This document shows, piece after piece, positions 1-8,971 of a stretch of DNA of 64,000 nucleotides. The stretch covers positions 109,951-173,950 of the forward strand of contig JAJCYM010000070.1 in assembly GCA_029262895.1 (NCBI GenBank), read 5' to 3'. This DNA comes from Roseivirga sp. (GTDB taxonomy: Bacteria > Bacteroidota > Bacteroidia > Cytophagales > Cyclobacteriaceae). A model generated the notes under the pieces. It made no database searches. It was not told where the DNA came from and saw nothing but the letters and a program-made list of their open reading frames with translations. The number at the start of each line of letters is the position of its first letter. Position 1 is the stretch's first letter. Made by a program: the position numbers and the translations under genes.

Positions 1-214
1 TGTCTCCCTTATTTTCAATAAGCCTAATTCTTGAGTCTCCACTTGAATATTCGGCAATAATTTGTTCCGACCCATCTGCGCTGTGATCGTTGACAGCCAA
101 CAGTTCCCAATGCGGATATGTCTGCTCTAGAATTGAATCCAGGCACTCTCTCAGATAAGGAGCCGTGTCCTTTACGGCCATGATGATTGAGACAAGAGGA
201 GTGTAGCTGGTCAA
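1..214 (-). CDS. Glycosyltransferase family 2, N-terminal part (truncated by window edge; probable TTG start)
   Basis: Minus-strand frame not in the ORF track reads (L)TSYTPLVSIIMAVKDTAPYLRECLDSILEQTYPHWELLAVNDHSADGSEQIIAEYSSGDSRIRLIENKGD, a classic GT2 N-terminus (VSIIMxVxN/D...L..CLDSIL.Q.....E.I.VND.S.D). Confidence 0.8.
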   Translation of the reverse strand, partial: MTSYTPLVSIIMAVKDTAPYLRECLDSILEQTYPHWELLAVNDHSADGSEQIIAEYSSGDSRIRLIENKGD

Positions 215-461
215 GAGATAAATTTGAAATTCCGTGCAAGTTAATCATACCTCAGAAAAGGAAGTGATTATGCAAATGTCGTTTCCTGTGAAAACGGAAC
301 CTTGGACGACCTGAGACGTCTTACCTCGAGATTGGATCTCGACTACTTTATTCTCGAAGACCAGAAGGGTCAGTAAGCAGAGTTTTTCAATCGGATGATC
401 GACAAGCTGTTCTAAAAACAGTTCAGAACATCCTATTTCGACCTATATCAAAATATTGGTC

Positions 462-866
462 ATGAAACTCAAACTACTTATCATACTTTATGTTTCTGCT
501 TTTTTCACCACAGGTTCTTTTCAACAAGATGATCCCTTGAAATCCAGCATGGAGCGAGGTAAACTGCTATACAAAACGTGCGCGGGTTGTCATAACAAAG
601 GAGGGGAGGGCTATGCTAAAATCAGTCCACCCTTGGCCAAATCAGATTTTCTAAAGAATAATAAAACAGCCAGAATCATTCAAATCGTCAAATTTGGACT
701 CGAAGGAGAAATCAAAGTGAACGGAGAAATTTACAATGGCAAAATGCCACCTCAGAAATTCAATGATCAGCAAATTGCGGATGTCCTGAACTACGTGCGT
801 AATAGCTTTGGCAATAGTGGTGCGTATATTTCTGAACAAATGGTTTCGGCTGTGGAATCACGTTAA
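462..866 (+). CDS. Secreted c-type cytochrome (class I, CxxCH)
   Basis: Signal peptide then GKLLYKTCAGCHNKGGEGYAKISPPLAKSDFL...GKMPPQKFNDQQIADVLNYVRNSFGN. ATG at 462 is preferred over TTG at 456. Confidence 0.9.
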   Translation: MKLKLLIILYVSAFFTTGSFQQDDPLKSSMERGKLLYKTCAGCHNKGGEGYAKISPPLAKSDFLKNNKTARIIQIVKFGLEGEIKVNGEIYNGKMPPQKFNDQQIADVLNYVRNSFGNSGAYISEQMVSAVESR

Positions 867-871
867 CCTGG

Positions 872-1603
872 TTAAAGGTGTAGATAATACTCCTTTAGTA
901 AGGCAAGGAATAGCTTGCTGTAACGGCCATCGCTGTCTTTGATGACTAGTGATTTGTAGAGCGGTTCTGTTTGAGCCCTGTTAAAGAATGTGATCATTCT
1001 TATTACTTCAGAATCACTTCTGTCTTGAACAGCATATTGCAAACTTGGGTTGATGCCTGACTGGCTCATTGCTCTGGTAAATTGGTGCATTTCCCATTCG
1101 GGGTACATTATGATGGCAGTGCCTGAAGAGGTCAGCAATTGATGGATATACTGGGCGAGATCGCTAAAAGGCAAGGTATTATTGTGAACGGCCAGATTCT
1201 TCCTTTCATCACTTCCTTTGCTGTTTTCATGGAAAAATGGAGGATTGCTAATGATCAGATCAAAACAAGGCTCTGAAATTGAACTGACAAAATTTTGGGC
1301 AGCGCTGTGATGAGAAAAGAGTCGATCACTCCAAGGGGATGTGCTGAAATTAAGACTGGCCTGGGAGAAAGCATCTGCATCAATTTCAATGGCATCAATC
1401 TGGCTCTCTGTTGTGGCTTGGGCCACCATCAATGACAACAAGCCAGTGCCGGTTCCTATATCCAAAAGCCTCTTGGGTTCTTCCTGTTCTTCGATGAATT
1501 CTGCTACGATTGCCCCAAGTAGACAGCCATCAGTGGTCACTTTCATACCACAGCGATCCTGGTCAATACGGAATTGCTTGAATTGGAAAAAGGAATTAGG
1601 CAC
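872..1603 (-). CDS. trmN6: tRNA1(Val) (adenine(37)-N6)-methyltransferase / YfiC-like
   Basis: FQFKQFRIDQDRCGMKVTTDGCLLGA...LLDIGTGTGLLSLMVAQ...LIISNPPFF (NPPF motif). Confidence 0.88.
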   Translation of the reverse strand: MPNSFFQFKQFRIDQDRCGMKVTTDGCLLGAIVAEFIEEQEEPKRLLDIGTGTGLLSLMVAQATTESQIDAIEIDADAFSQASLNFSTSPWSDRLFSHHSAAQNFVSSISEPCFDLIISNPPFFHENSKGSDERKNLAVHNNTLPFSDLAQYIHQLLTSSGTAIIMYPEWEMHQFTRAMSQSGINPSLQYAVQDRSDSEVIRMITFFNRAQTEPLYKSLVIKDSDGRYSKLFLALLKEYYLHL

Positions 1604-1605
1604 TG

Positions 1606-2334
1606 CTAGTTTCGGAATATGAAATCCTTGTAAAGGTGCATATATTTTACATTCCTTTCTTTGATTTCGAATGGAATACCGGGCTGGTCTGCATCTGTTG
1701 GGATTATTCGGATTTTAACAATTTCATTTGCTCTGGGTTTGAAATGCAACATCTCCCATGACCAAAAGGCTTCTATCAATACCTTGCCATTTTCAACTCT
1801 TCTCGAAGTCATTATTGGCTTATCAGTTTCAGTATATGCCGTTCCTTGCGGCCCAAGTCTTAGCAATTGCCATTGATGTGGATTTTGATCCATAGGTGAC
1901 ATCCAATTGCCGTAATAGTAATTATCTCCTCTCTGTATTCTAAGTACAATGTTGTCTGAAAAGTACATGCCATCTCTCGCACCGTTGCCACTTGGGTGTT
2001 CCCATCTTGCTTCAGCTCGGGTACTCACTCGTCTGGTATCAATGACATCATCCCTCCATTCAATGGCCGCAAATAAGCCATCGTCATTCCAGGCTAGTTT
2101 CAGGTTTACATGAAGGTCGTTTATTCCATCAAAAGGTTTTCTTCCTTCATCAAAGACTCCGGGAGTGCTGTCATTCGAGGAGAAAACAATTCCCGGAACA
2201 TTATGCCACTCCTTAAGGTGTCCATCAATATCAGCATATGTCAGCCTCGGAATGGTCCGTTGCTGACTGAGGCTATTGAAAGATAGCAGGGTTAATAATA
2301 GGGCGGTTGCAATGGTTTTCATGAAAATCTTCAA
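1606..2334 (-). CDS. Secreted sugar/heme-binding-like protein (CBM9 / ethylbenzene dehydrogenase-type heme-binding fold)
   Basis: Signal peptide; ADIDGHLKEWHNVPGI..., LAWNDDGLFAAIEWRDDVID, GMYFSDNIVLRIQRGDNYYYGNWMSPMDQNPHQW. Confidence 0.6.
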   Translation of the reverse strand: MKIFMKTIATALLLTLLSFNSLSQQRTIPRLTYADIDGHLKEWHNVPGIVFSSNDSTPGVFDEGRKPFDGINDLHVNLKLAWNDDGLFAAIEWRDDVIDTRRVSTRAEARWEHPSGNGARDGMYFSDNIVLRIQRGDNYYYGNWMSPMDQNPHQWQLLRLGPQGTAYTETDKPIMTSRRVENGKVLIEAFWSWEMLHFKPRANEIVKIRIIPTDADQPGIPFEIKERNVKYMHLYKDFIFRN

Positions 2335-2396
2335 CGAACTGGTCTGGTTGAAGATATAAAAGTTACACAGACGGAATGGTCAGGAACAGGTCAAAT

Positions 2397-2557
2397 TATA
2401 CCAATTCAATTATGAAATGGCGCGAATAGAAATTAAATTATTATCGCTTGATTAAGGCGAAAAATGAGGGCATACATCGTTATGGCTAATTTTTTCAACG
2501 AAGAGCAAGCGGTAAGAAATGATTTGTATCCGTCATGTTATATTTGATTTGGTATTA
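2397..2557. repeat. ~160-bp long imperfect inverted repeat (MITE-like / long-hairpin intergenic element)
   Basis: Outer arms ATACCAATTCAATTATGAAATGGCGCGAATAGAAATT versus reverse complement of the other end, ATACCAAATCAAATATAACATGACGGATACAAATCATT. Inner arms also pair, with the apex near GGGCATACATCGTTATGGCT (2468-2487). Confidence 0.75.
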
Positions 2558-3013
2558 GTCGTTAATGCCGTTTTCGAAGGCAACGTCAGCGATTAAACCA
2601 CCACCGTCTGCAGCATTCACCGCCAATTCATCGCAACGCTCATTTTCCGGTACTCCGGCATGGCCTTTCACCCATTGGAAGCTAACTCTGTGCACTTTGT
2701 AAATTTCAGCGAAGCGGAGCCATAAGTCCTTGTTCTTTTTGCCTTTGAAGTCTTTCTTGATCCATCCCCAAAGCCACCCTTTCTCGACCGAGTCTATCAC
2801 ATATTTGGAATCAGAATAAACCGTTACCGGAGCATTGGGTTTCGTGATGGCTTCCAAACCCTTGATCACAGCCAAAAGCTCCATGCGATTGTTGGTGGTC
2901 TTACGAAAACCTTCAGAAAGCTCTTTGCGATGTTCTTTGTATTTCAGAACAACGCCATACCCTCCGCGCCCTGGGTTGCCTTTGGAAGAGCCATCCGTAT
3001 AGATTACAATCAT
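2555..3013 (-). CDS. rnhA: Ribonuclease HI
   Basis: MIVIYTDGSSKGNPGRGGYG...NNRMELLAVIKGLEAI...VYSDSKYVIDSV...WVKGHAGVPENERCDELA. Confidence 0.95.
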   Translation of the reverse strand: MIVIYTDGSSKGNPGRGGYGVVLKYKEHRKELSEGFRKTTNNRMELLAVIKGLEAITKPNAPVTVYSDSKYVIDSVEKGWLWGWIKKDFKGKKNKDLWLRFAEIYKVHRVSFQWVKGHAGVPENERCDELAVNAADGGGLIADVAFENGIND

Positions 3014-3582
3014 AAGGACAAGATATTATCTTTGAAGAGCTTGATCGCTATGGAGAGCAAAATGATGCCAAAGATTTTTCTCATAATGCCCATTCCTCCT
3101 GCACCCATTTTTCTTTCAAGCCATCCAGAGCCTTTGAGTGCGAGGTAAACAAAACCGAGATTTACTACGATCCCGATGAGTATGTTAAACTGATAGTATT
3201 CTGCTCTTAAGGACAGAATTGTGGTGAGGGTTCCAGCACCTGCAATAATTGGAAATGCAATTGGCACAATGGAAGAGCTTGCCGATTCTGTTGGCTCATG
3301 TTTAAAGAAGTTTCTTCCCAGGATCATTTCCATGCCAATGATAAACATAATAAGCGATCCGGCTATGGCAAAGGATCCAACGTCAATGCCAAAAAGACCT
3401 AGAAGATCGTCACCAACAAACAGGAAGGTGACCATCAGCACACCGGAAGCCAGTGTTGCCTTGCCTGATTCTATTTTACCTAATTTTTTGCGTAAATCCA
3501 GAACAACTGGTACCGATCCAGGGATATCGATTACTGAAAAAAGGATGAGTGTCACCGAGATGATTTCCGTAATGTCGAGCAT
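3010..3582 (-). CDS. MarC family (UPF0056) membrane protein
   Basis: Multi-TM; VTLILFSVIDIPGSVPVVLDLRKK...GSFAIAGSLIMFIIGMEMI...IAFPIIAGAGTLTTI. 4-bp overlap with rnhA. Confidence 0.85.
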   Translation of the reverse strand: MLDITEIISVTLILFSVIDIPGSVPVVLDLRKKLGKIESGKATLASGVLMVTFLFVGDDLLGLFGIDVGSFAIAGSLIMFIIGMEMILGRNFFKHEPTESASSSIVPIAFPIIAGAGTLTTILSLRAEYYQFNILIGIVVNLGFVYLALKGSGWLERKMGAGGMGIMRKIFGIILLSIAIKLFKDNILSL

Positions 3583-3674
3583 TGCTTAAAATTTCTGCAA
3601 ATGTAGAAGTTGTTGGTTCAAAGTTGCAAGTTCAATGGACATTAGTTTGGCTCAATCAAGGAGATTGAAAATTC

Positions 3675-3740
3675 CAAAACCCAAAACCCAAAACCCAAAT
3701 TCCAAGCATTCACCGCAACCCCTAACCCCTAAAGGGGAAG
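3675..3740. repeat. Short tandem (CCAAAAC)n followed by CCCCTAACCCCTAAAGGGG hairpin
   Basis: attccaaaacccaaaacccaaaacccaaattcc, then accccTAAccccTAAAGGGGaa read directly from sequence. Confidence 0.6.
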
Positions 3741-3849
3741 GTCAAGGCACAAATTCCAGTCTCCCGATCAACAAATCAACCAATATACTAATCACCTAAT
3801 TTATCCTCCGAAGCTTTAGCGTAGGAAGGAATTACCTAATTTCCGAATC

Positions 3850-3890
3850 AACCAATTACCCAACTTGAAACTTGAAACTTAAAACTTGCC
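3850..3890 (-). repeat. AAGTTTC tandem repeat overlapping the 3' end of aroQ
   Basis: Minus strand reads GGCAAGTTTTAAGTTTCAAGTTTCAAGTTGGG; the aroQ stop codon lies inside the repeat. Confidence 0.6.
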
Positions 3891-4301
3891 TCCCAGATAA
3901 TTCAGTGCCATATCATAGCCAGCAAGGCCAAAACCAGTAATCAAACCAACACATTCTTTAGTGATAAGACTCAGGTGCCTAAACTCTTCCCGGGCATGGA
4001 TATTTGAGATATGGACTTCAACCACTGGGGTTTTGATCGCGGCAATGGCATCAGAAATAGCCACTGAAGTGTGTGTGTAGCCCCCACCATTGAAAACTAC
4101 CCCATTATAGGAGAAACCAACTTCATGCAGCTTGTTGATTAATTCTCCTTCCACATTGGATTGATAATACTCCATTTCTAAATCAGGAAACTTTGCTTTT
4201 AGCTTGCCAAAGTAGCTGTCGAAGCTCTCGTTGCCGTAGATGTCTTTTTCTCTTGTACCAAGCAGATTAAGATTGGGGCCGTTGATGATGATGACTTTCA
4301 T
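3879..4301 (-). CDS. aroQ: 3-dehydroquinate dehydratase, type II
   Basis: MKVIIINGPNLNLLGTREKDIYG...FNGGGYTHTSVAISDAI...EVHISNIHAREEFRHLS. Confidence 0.95.
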   Translation of the reverse strand: MKVIIINGPNLNLLGTREKDIYGNESFDSYFGKLKAKFPDLEMEYYQSNVEGELINKLHEVGFSYNGVVFNGGGYTHTSVAISDAIAAIKTPVVEVHISNIHAREEFRHLSLITKECVGLITGFGLAGYDMALNYLGGKF

Positions 4302-4320
4302 TCTTTATTTATCTTTAGCC

Positions 4321-5220
4321 TTGGCTTGGGATGTTTATATACAAGAGTATGAGAACTACTTAAAACTGGAACGTTCGCTTTCTGAAAATTCAGTTGAAGC
4401 ATATGTTCATGATGTCGCAAAGCTAAAACAGTTTCTAGATATCTCCAATCTGGAACTCACCCCCTTGCAAATTGAATACCAACACCTGCAGGATTTGATC
4501 GAGTATATCAACGACCTGGGAATGACTCCACACTCTCAGGCCAGGATAATTTCCGGACTGAAGTCCTTTTTCAAATATATGGTCTATGAGGGTGAAATGG
4601 ACAAAGACCCAACCACTTTGCTGGAAGCGCCCAAATTAGGTAGGAAGTTGCCAGACACTCTTGCGGTTCATGAGATTGAATTGATTTTTGAGGCCATTGA
4701 TCATTCCAAACCTGAGGGTATGCGCAACCGAGCAATGCTGGAAACCTTGTACAGCTCAGGGCTGCGCGTAACGGAACTTATCGGATTGCGGACGGCAAAC
4801 ATTCACTTTGATATCGGCTTCGTGAGAGTGCTGGGTAAGGGAAACAAGGAACGTCTGGTGCCTATAGGTAGAGAGGCGTTGAAGTTCATCAATATTTATA
4901 GGGACGAGGTAAGAAGTCATCTGGACGTGCCAGAGGATCATAAACCATTTTTGTTTCTGAATAGGAGGGCTAAACAGCTTTCACGTCAAATGGTATTTAT
5001 GATGATTAAAGATTTGGTAGCCTTGGCAGGTCTGAAGAAGACGGTTAGCCCACACACATTCCGACATTCCTTTGCCACCCACCTTATTGAGGGAGGAGCA
5101 GACTTACGTGCGGTGCAGGAAATGTTGGGTCATGAATCCATCACAACAACCGAGATTTATACGCACCTGGACAGAGATTATCTCAAGCAAGTAATCCAGG
5201 ATTTTCACCCGAGGAGTTAG
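4321..5220 (+). CDS. xerD: Site-specific tyrosine recombinase XerD
   Basis: WDVYIQEYENYLKLERSLSENSVEAY...RNRAMLETLYSSGLRVTELIGL...HTFRHSFATHLIEGGADLRAVQEMLGHESITTTEIYTH. In-frame TTG at 4321 fits the XerD N-terminus better than 4240, which lies within aroQ. Confidence 0.93.
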   Translation: MAWDVYIQEYENYLKLERSLSENSVEAYVHDVAKLKQFLDISNLELTPLQIEYQHLQDLIEYINDLGMTPHSQARIISGLKSFFKYMVYEGEMDKDPTTLLEAPKLGRKLPDTLAVHEIELIFEAIDHSKPEGMRNRAMLETLYSSGLRVTELIGLRTANIHFDIGFVRVLGKGNKERLVPIGREALKFINIYRDEVRSHLDVPEDHKPFLFLNRRAKQLSRQMVFMMIKDLVALAGLKKTVSPHTFRHSFATHLIEGGADLRAVQEMLGHESITTTEIYTHLDRDYLKQVIQDFHPRS

Positions 5221-5303
5221 GCAATTCATGAATGTCAAGATTTGGATATTGCTCAATGATGTATTGTCAATTTGATGTCTTATTTTTGTCAAAAATTCAC
5301 CCC

Positions 5304-6368
5304 TTGTATAAACTTCTGATCCGGCCCTTTCTATTTTTAAAATCACCGGAAAACGCGCATCATTTCACCTTTAATATGGTGAAAAATCTATTCAAATTAC
5401 CTGGTGTGTCAGGATTTATAAAATCAATATATACTGTTAAAAATCAGTCACTTGAAACCAGGTTATTTGGGTTAAACTTTAAGAACCCTGTTGGGCTTGC
5501 TGCTGGCTTTGATAAAGACGCTAAACTGTTCGATGAACTGGGTGCTTTTGGCTTTGGGTTCATTGAGATAGGTACCCTGACTCCTAAAGCTCAGGAAGGC
5601 AATCCTAAACCAAGGTTGTTCAGGTTACCAGAGGATGGTAGTTTGATTAATCGAATGGGCTTCAATAACCAGGGAGTGGAGGCCGCTGTTGTCAGGTTGA
5701 AAAATAGAAAATCCGGGGTGCTTATCGGGGGCAATATTGGAAAGAATAAAGTGACTCCAAATGATGAGGCGGCCAAAGATTATGAACTCTGCTTCGATGC
5801 TCTTTTTGATTATGTAGATTATTTCGTGGTCAACGTTAGTTCTCCAAATACACCCAACCTTAGGGAACTTCAAGAAAAGGAACCACTTAAGGATTTGCTC
5901 AATGCGGTTCAGCAAAAGAATAAATCCAAAGAAAGCCCCAAGCCAATGCTTTTGAAAATTGCCCCGGACCTTACTGATTCGCAATTGGACGATATTCTTG
6001 AGATTGTTGCAGAGACCGGCATCGATGGAGTCATAGCAACGAATACCACAATTTCGAGGGACAACCTTAAAACAGACAAGCAAAGGATTGAACAGATAGG
6101 AGCCGGGGGATTGAGTGGTAAGGTCGTGCGCGGCAGGTCTACTGAGGTCATTAGATACTTGAATGAAAAGTCTAATGGAGAACTACCCATCATAGGAGTA
6201 GGGGGCATTAATACTGCTGCAGATGCTATCGAAAAACTTGAAGCGGGGGCTTCACTGGTTCAGGTATATACCGGTTTTATTTATGAAGGCCCGGGCATGG
6301 TCAAAAGAATCAATAAGGGAATAATGAAATGGAGGGAAGAAAGGGCGTCACTAGCTTCAATCAAATAA
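5304..6368 (+). CDS. pyrD: Dihydroorotate dehydrogenase (quinone), class 2
   Basis: [29 protein letters not shown]...[15 protein letters not shown]...[15 protein letters not shown]...[33 protein letters not shown]. Probable TTG start at 5304. Confidence 0.93.
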   Translation: MYKLLIRPFLFLKSPENAHHFTFNMVKNLFKLPGVSGFIKSIYTVKNQSLETRLFGLNFKNPVGLAAGFDKDAKLFDELGAFGFGFIEIGTLTPKAQEGNPKPRLFRLPEDGSLINRMGFNNQGVEAAVVRLKNRKSGVLIGGNIGKNKVTPNDEAAKDYELCFDALFDYVDYFVVNVSSPNTPNLRELQEKEPLKDLLNAVQQKNKSKESPKPMLLKIAPDLTDSQLDDILEIVAETGIDGVIATNTTISRDNLKTDKQRIEQIGAGGLSGKVVRGRSTEVIRYLNEKSNGELPIIGVGGINTAADAIEKLEAGASLVQVYTGFIYEGPGMVKRINKGIMKWREERASLASIK

Positions 6369-6436
6369 TATAATTCCCACCACAGGATTAATAAAATTCA
6401 GTTATTTTCGTAATTAAAGGGATCACAACTTTTTCG

Positions 6437-8947
6437 ATGACCAAAAACACCTACAAGTCCAATACTTTTAAGAAGACTACTCCCAAAAGCAAGAAACAAA
6501 GGCCCCGACTGAATTTGGCTGATAAATTCGAATTCCTGAAAGACCGCAGATTGCAGCTTACGGTAGGTTTCTTTCTGCTTGTTCTCGCTGTTTTTCTCTT
6601 TCTTTCCAGTGCTAGCTACCTCTTTACGGGCAAAGCCGATCAAAGCGTGGTAGAGTCCATTGGCCAGTCCGGCTTAATGGAATCAGGTGCTGAAGCCACC
6701 AACTGGATGAAACTCTGGGGTGCTGTGGTGTCCCATTATTTGATTTTTAAATGGTTTGGCATCTCTGCATTCTTAATTCCTCCCTTGCTTTTTGTCTTGG
6801 GTTACAAGATTGTTTTTGGTAAGGAATTGATCAGAATTCCCAGAGCATTGGGCTTCGTAAGCTTCTTTTTGATTTGGATTAGCCTGTTGATGGGCTCGAT
6901 GATAAAGGGCGAAGGTGTTTCGGAGTGGAGCTTTTACAGTGGGGGCTTAGGCTATGAATTGGCGGTCATTTTTGACAACCTGATGGGGTTTGGCACCCTG
7001 TTATTTTTGATTTTCACCTTTCTGGTTTTTGTAATCTTCTTCTTTAATATAACCACCATGCTGTCTTTAAAGAAGGCCGCAGAGACTGAAGTTGTTGTGG
7101 AACCTCAAAACGAAGAAGCTGATGGCGGCTTTGTAGAACAATCCGATTTTGACCCTAATGTGGAGGAACCTGCGGACCTTGACAAGAACGAAGAAGACTT
7201 AAAAGATTGGGTAGTTTCACTTAAAGAAGAGAAGGAGAAGCAAGCAGAGAATATTGAGGAGGAAGCAGACAGTCAACCAGAGTCATTGGAACTGGAAATT
7301 GAGAATGAGACAATCAGTGAAATTGATCTCGAACCTGAACCCATAAAAGAAAGTAGCACAGAGTTCAAAGATAAAGAGCCAGCTTTTGAAGTTGAAATCA
7401 ATGAGGCTGCGGACAAAATAGTGGAGAAGGCCGGGCATTACGATCCGACACTGGATTTGGCCAAGTACCAATTCCCAAAGACCAATTTGCTACAGGAATA
7501 TTCAACTGGAAAAATCCAGGTAACGAAGGAAGAACTCCAGCAGAACAAAGACAAGATTGTAGAGACCCTAACCAATTTTAAAATTGGAATTTCCAGTATT
7601 AAGGCTACTATCGGGCCAACTATCACACTTTATGAAATCATACCAGATGCTGGAGTCAAAATCTCGAAGATTAAGAATCTCGAAGATGATATTGCCTTGA
7701 GTCTGGCTGCTTTGGGAATAAGGATCATTGCCCCAATTCCCGGAAAGGGCACCATTGGAATAGAGGTGCCGAATAAGAACAAGGAAATGGTATCCATGCG
7801 GTCAGTTATTTCTACAGACAAATTCATGAATAGCGACATGGCCTTACCTGTTGCCTTGGGGAAAACGATTTCCAATGACGTTTTCGTAGCGGATTTGGCC
7901 AAGATGCCACACCTTTTAATGGCAGGGGCCACAGGTCAGGGTAAGTCTGTTGGGCTTAATGTAATCCTGACTAGTCTCTTATACAAGAAACATCCTTCTC
8001 AGCTAAAGTTTGTACTGGTTGACCCTAAGAAGGTAGAACTCACCTTGTTTAACAAGATAGAAAGACACTACCTGGCCAAGCTCCCTGACAATGAGGATCC
8101 GATCATCACAGATACCAAAAAGGTTATTTATACTTTGAATTCTCTTTGCATAGAGATGGATCAGCGCTACGACTTGATGAAGGATGCAGCTTGTAGAAAC
8201 ATCAAGGAGTACAATGAGAAATTCGTTGGCAGGAAACTAAACCCAGAAAAGGGGCATAAGTTTTTACCATACATTGTTTTGGTGATTGATGAATTAGCCG
8301 ATCTGATGATGACGGCTGGCAAGGAGGTTGAAACTCCAATTGCAAGACTCGCACAACTGGCAAGAGCTATAGGGATTCATTTGGTCGTGGCCACACAGAG
8401 GCCATCCGTAAATGTGATTACCGGTATCATTAAGGCCAACTTCCCGGCACGCCTTTCGTTTAGAGTGACATCAAAGGTAGACTCAAGAACCATCTTAGAC
8501 GCTGGTGGAGCAGATCAGCTTATTGGGCAGGGTGATATGCTACTTTCAATGGGCTCTGATATCATCAGATTGCAGTGTGCTTTTGTAGATACGCCAGAAG
8601 TTGACTTAATTTGCGACTTTATTGGTTCGCAGAAAGGCTATGATTCAGCCTATCTGTTGCCTGAATACTCTGGGGATGAGGGAGATGGAAGTGGTTTAGA
8701 TATCGATCTTTCTGATAGAGATGTCTTATTTGAAGATGCCGCAAAGCTAATTGTTGCGCATCAGCAGGGAAGTACTTCTTTGATCCAGAGAAAGCTCAAA
8801 TTGGGTTACAACCGAGCAGGAAGATTGATTGATCAACTTGAAGCAGCAGGAATAGTAGGACCCTTTGAAGGAAGTAAGGCCAGAGAGGTTTTAATACCGG
8901 ATGAATACAGTTTGGAACAGTTATTGAATACGTTGAATGATAATTGA
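6437..8947 (+). CDS. ftsK: FtsK/SpoIIIE DNA translocase
   Basis: Four N-terminal TM segments, acidic linker, MPHLLMAGATGQGKSVGLN (Walker A), VLVIDELADLMM, C-terminal gamma winged helix (LIQRKLKLGYNRAGRLIDQLEAAGIVGPFEGSKAREVLI). Confidence 0.96.
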   Translation: MTKNTYKSNTFKKTTPKSKKQRPRLNLADKFEFLKDRRLQLTVGFFLLVLAVFLFLSSASYLFTGKADQSVVESIGQSGLMESGAEATNWMKLWGAVVSHYLIFKWFGISAFLIPPLLFVLGYKIVFGKELIRIPRALGFVSFFLIWISLLMGSMIKGEGVSEWSFYSGGLGYELAVIFDNLMGFGTLLFLIFTFLVFVIFFFNITTMLSLKKAAETEVVVEPQNEEADGGFVEQSDFDPNVEEPADLDKNEEDLKDWVVSLKEEKEKQAENIEEEADSQPESLELEIENETISEIDLEPEPIKESSTEFKDKEPAFEVEINEAADKIVEKAGHYDPTLDLAKYQFPKTNLLQEYSTGKIQVTKEELQQNKDKIVETLTNFKIGISSIKATIGPTITLYEIIPDAGVKISKIKNLEDDIALSLAALGIRIIAPIPGKGTIGIEVPNKNKEMVSMRSVISTDKFMNSDMALPVALGKTISNDVFVADLAKMPHLLMAGATGQGKSVGLNVILTSLLYKKHPSQLKFVLVDPKKVELTLFNKIERHYLAKLPDNEDPIITDTKKVIYTLNSLCIEMDQRYDLMKDAACRNIKEYNEKFVGRKLNPEKGHKFLPYIVLVIDELADLMMTAGKEVETPIARLAQLARAIGIHLVVATQRPSVNVITGIIKANFPARLSFRVTSKVDSRTILDAGGADQLIGQGDMLLSMGSDIIRLQCAFVDTPEVDLICDFIGSQKGYDSAYLLPEYSGDEGDGSGLDIDLSDRDVLFEDAAKLIVAHQQGSTSLIQRKLKLGYNRAGRLIDQLEAAGIVGPFEGSKAREVLIPDEYSLEQLLNTLNDN

Positions 8948-8971
8948 TTCGAAAAAAATTAGAGTAAGAAG

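Noticed and set aside
24-248. 74-aa minus-strand ORF in the track
   Set aside because: Low-complexity shadow frame of a convincing GT2 reading frame.
326-342. TCGAGAT-tgg-ATCTCGA hairpin
   Set aside because: Short stem with no T-tract or clear regulatory context; not enough to call.
250-385. Plus-strand frame ...NGTLDDLRRLTSRLDLDYFILEDQKGQ*
   Set aside because: Protein-like composition but no start codon and no recognised family; could be a pseudogene remnant, not supportable.
3675-3740. Telomere-like CCCCTAA / CCAAAAC repeats
   Set aside because: Too few copies for a telomere or CRISPR; bacterial chromosome context; kept only as an intergenic repeat.
4321-8947. Search for a dif site near xerD/ftsK
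   Set aside because: No convincing dif-like 11-6-11 sequence was found by eye; it may lie elsewhere.
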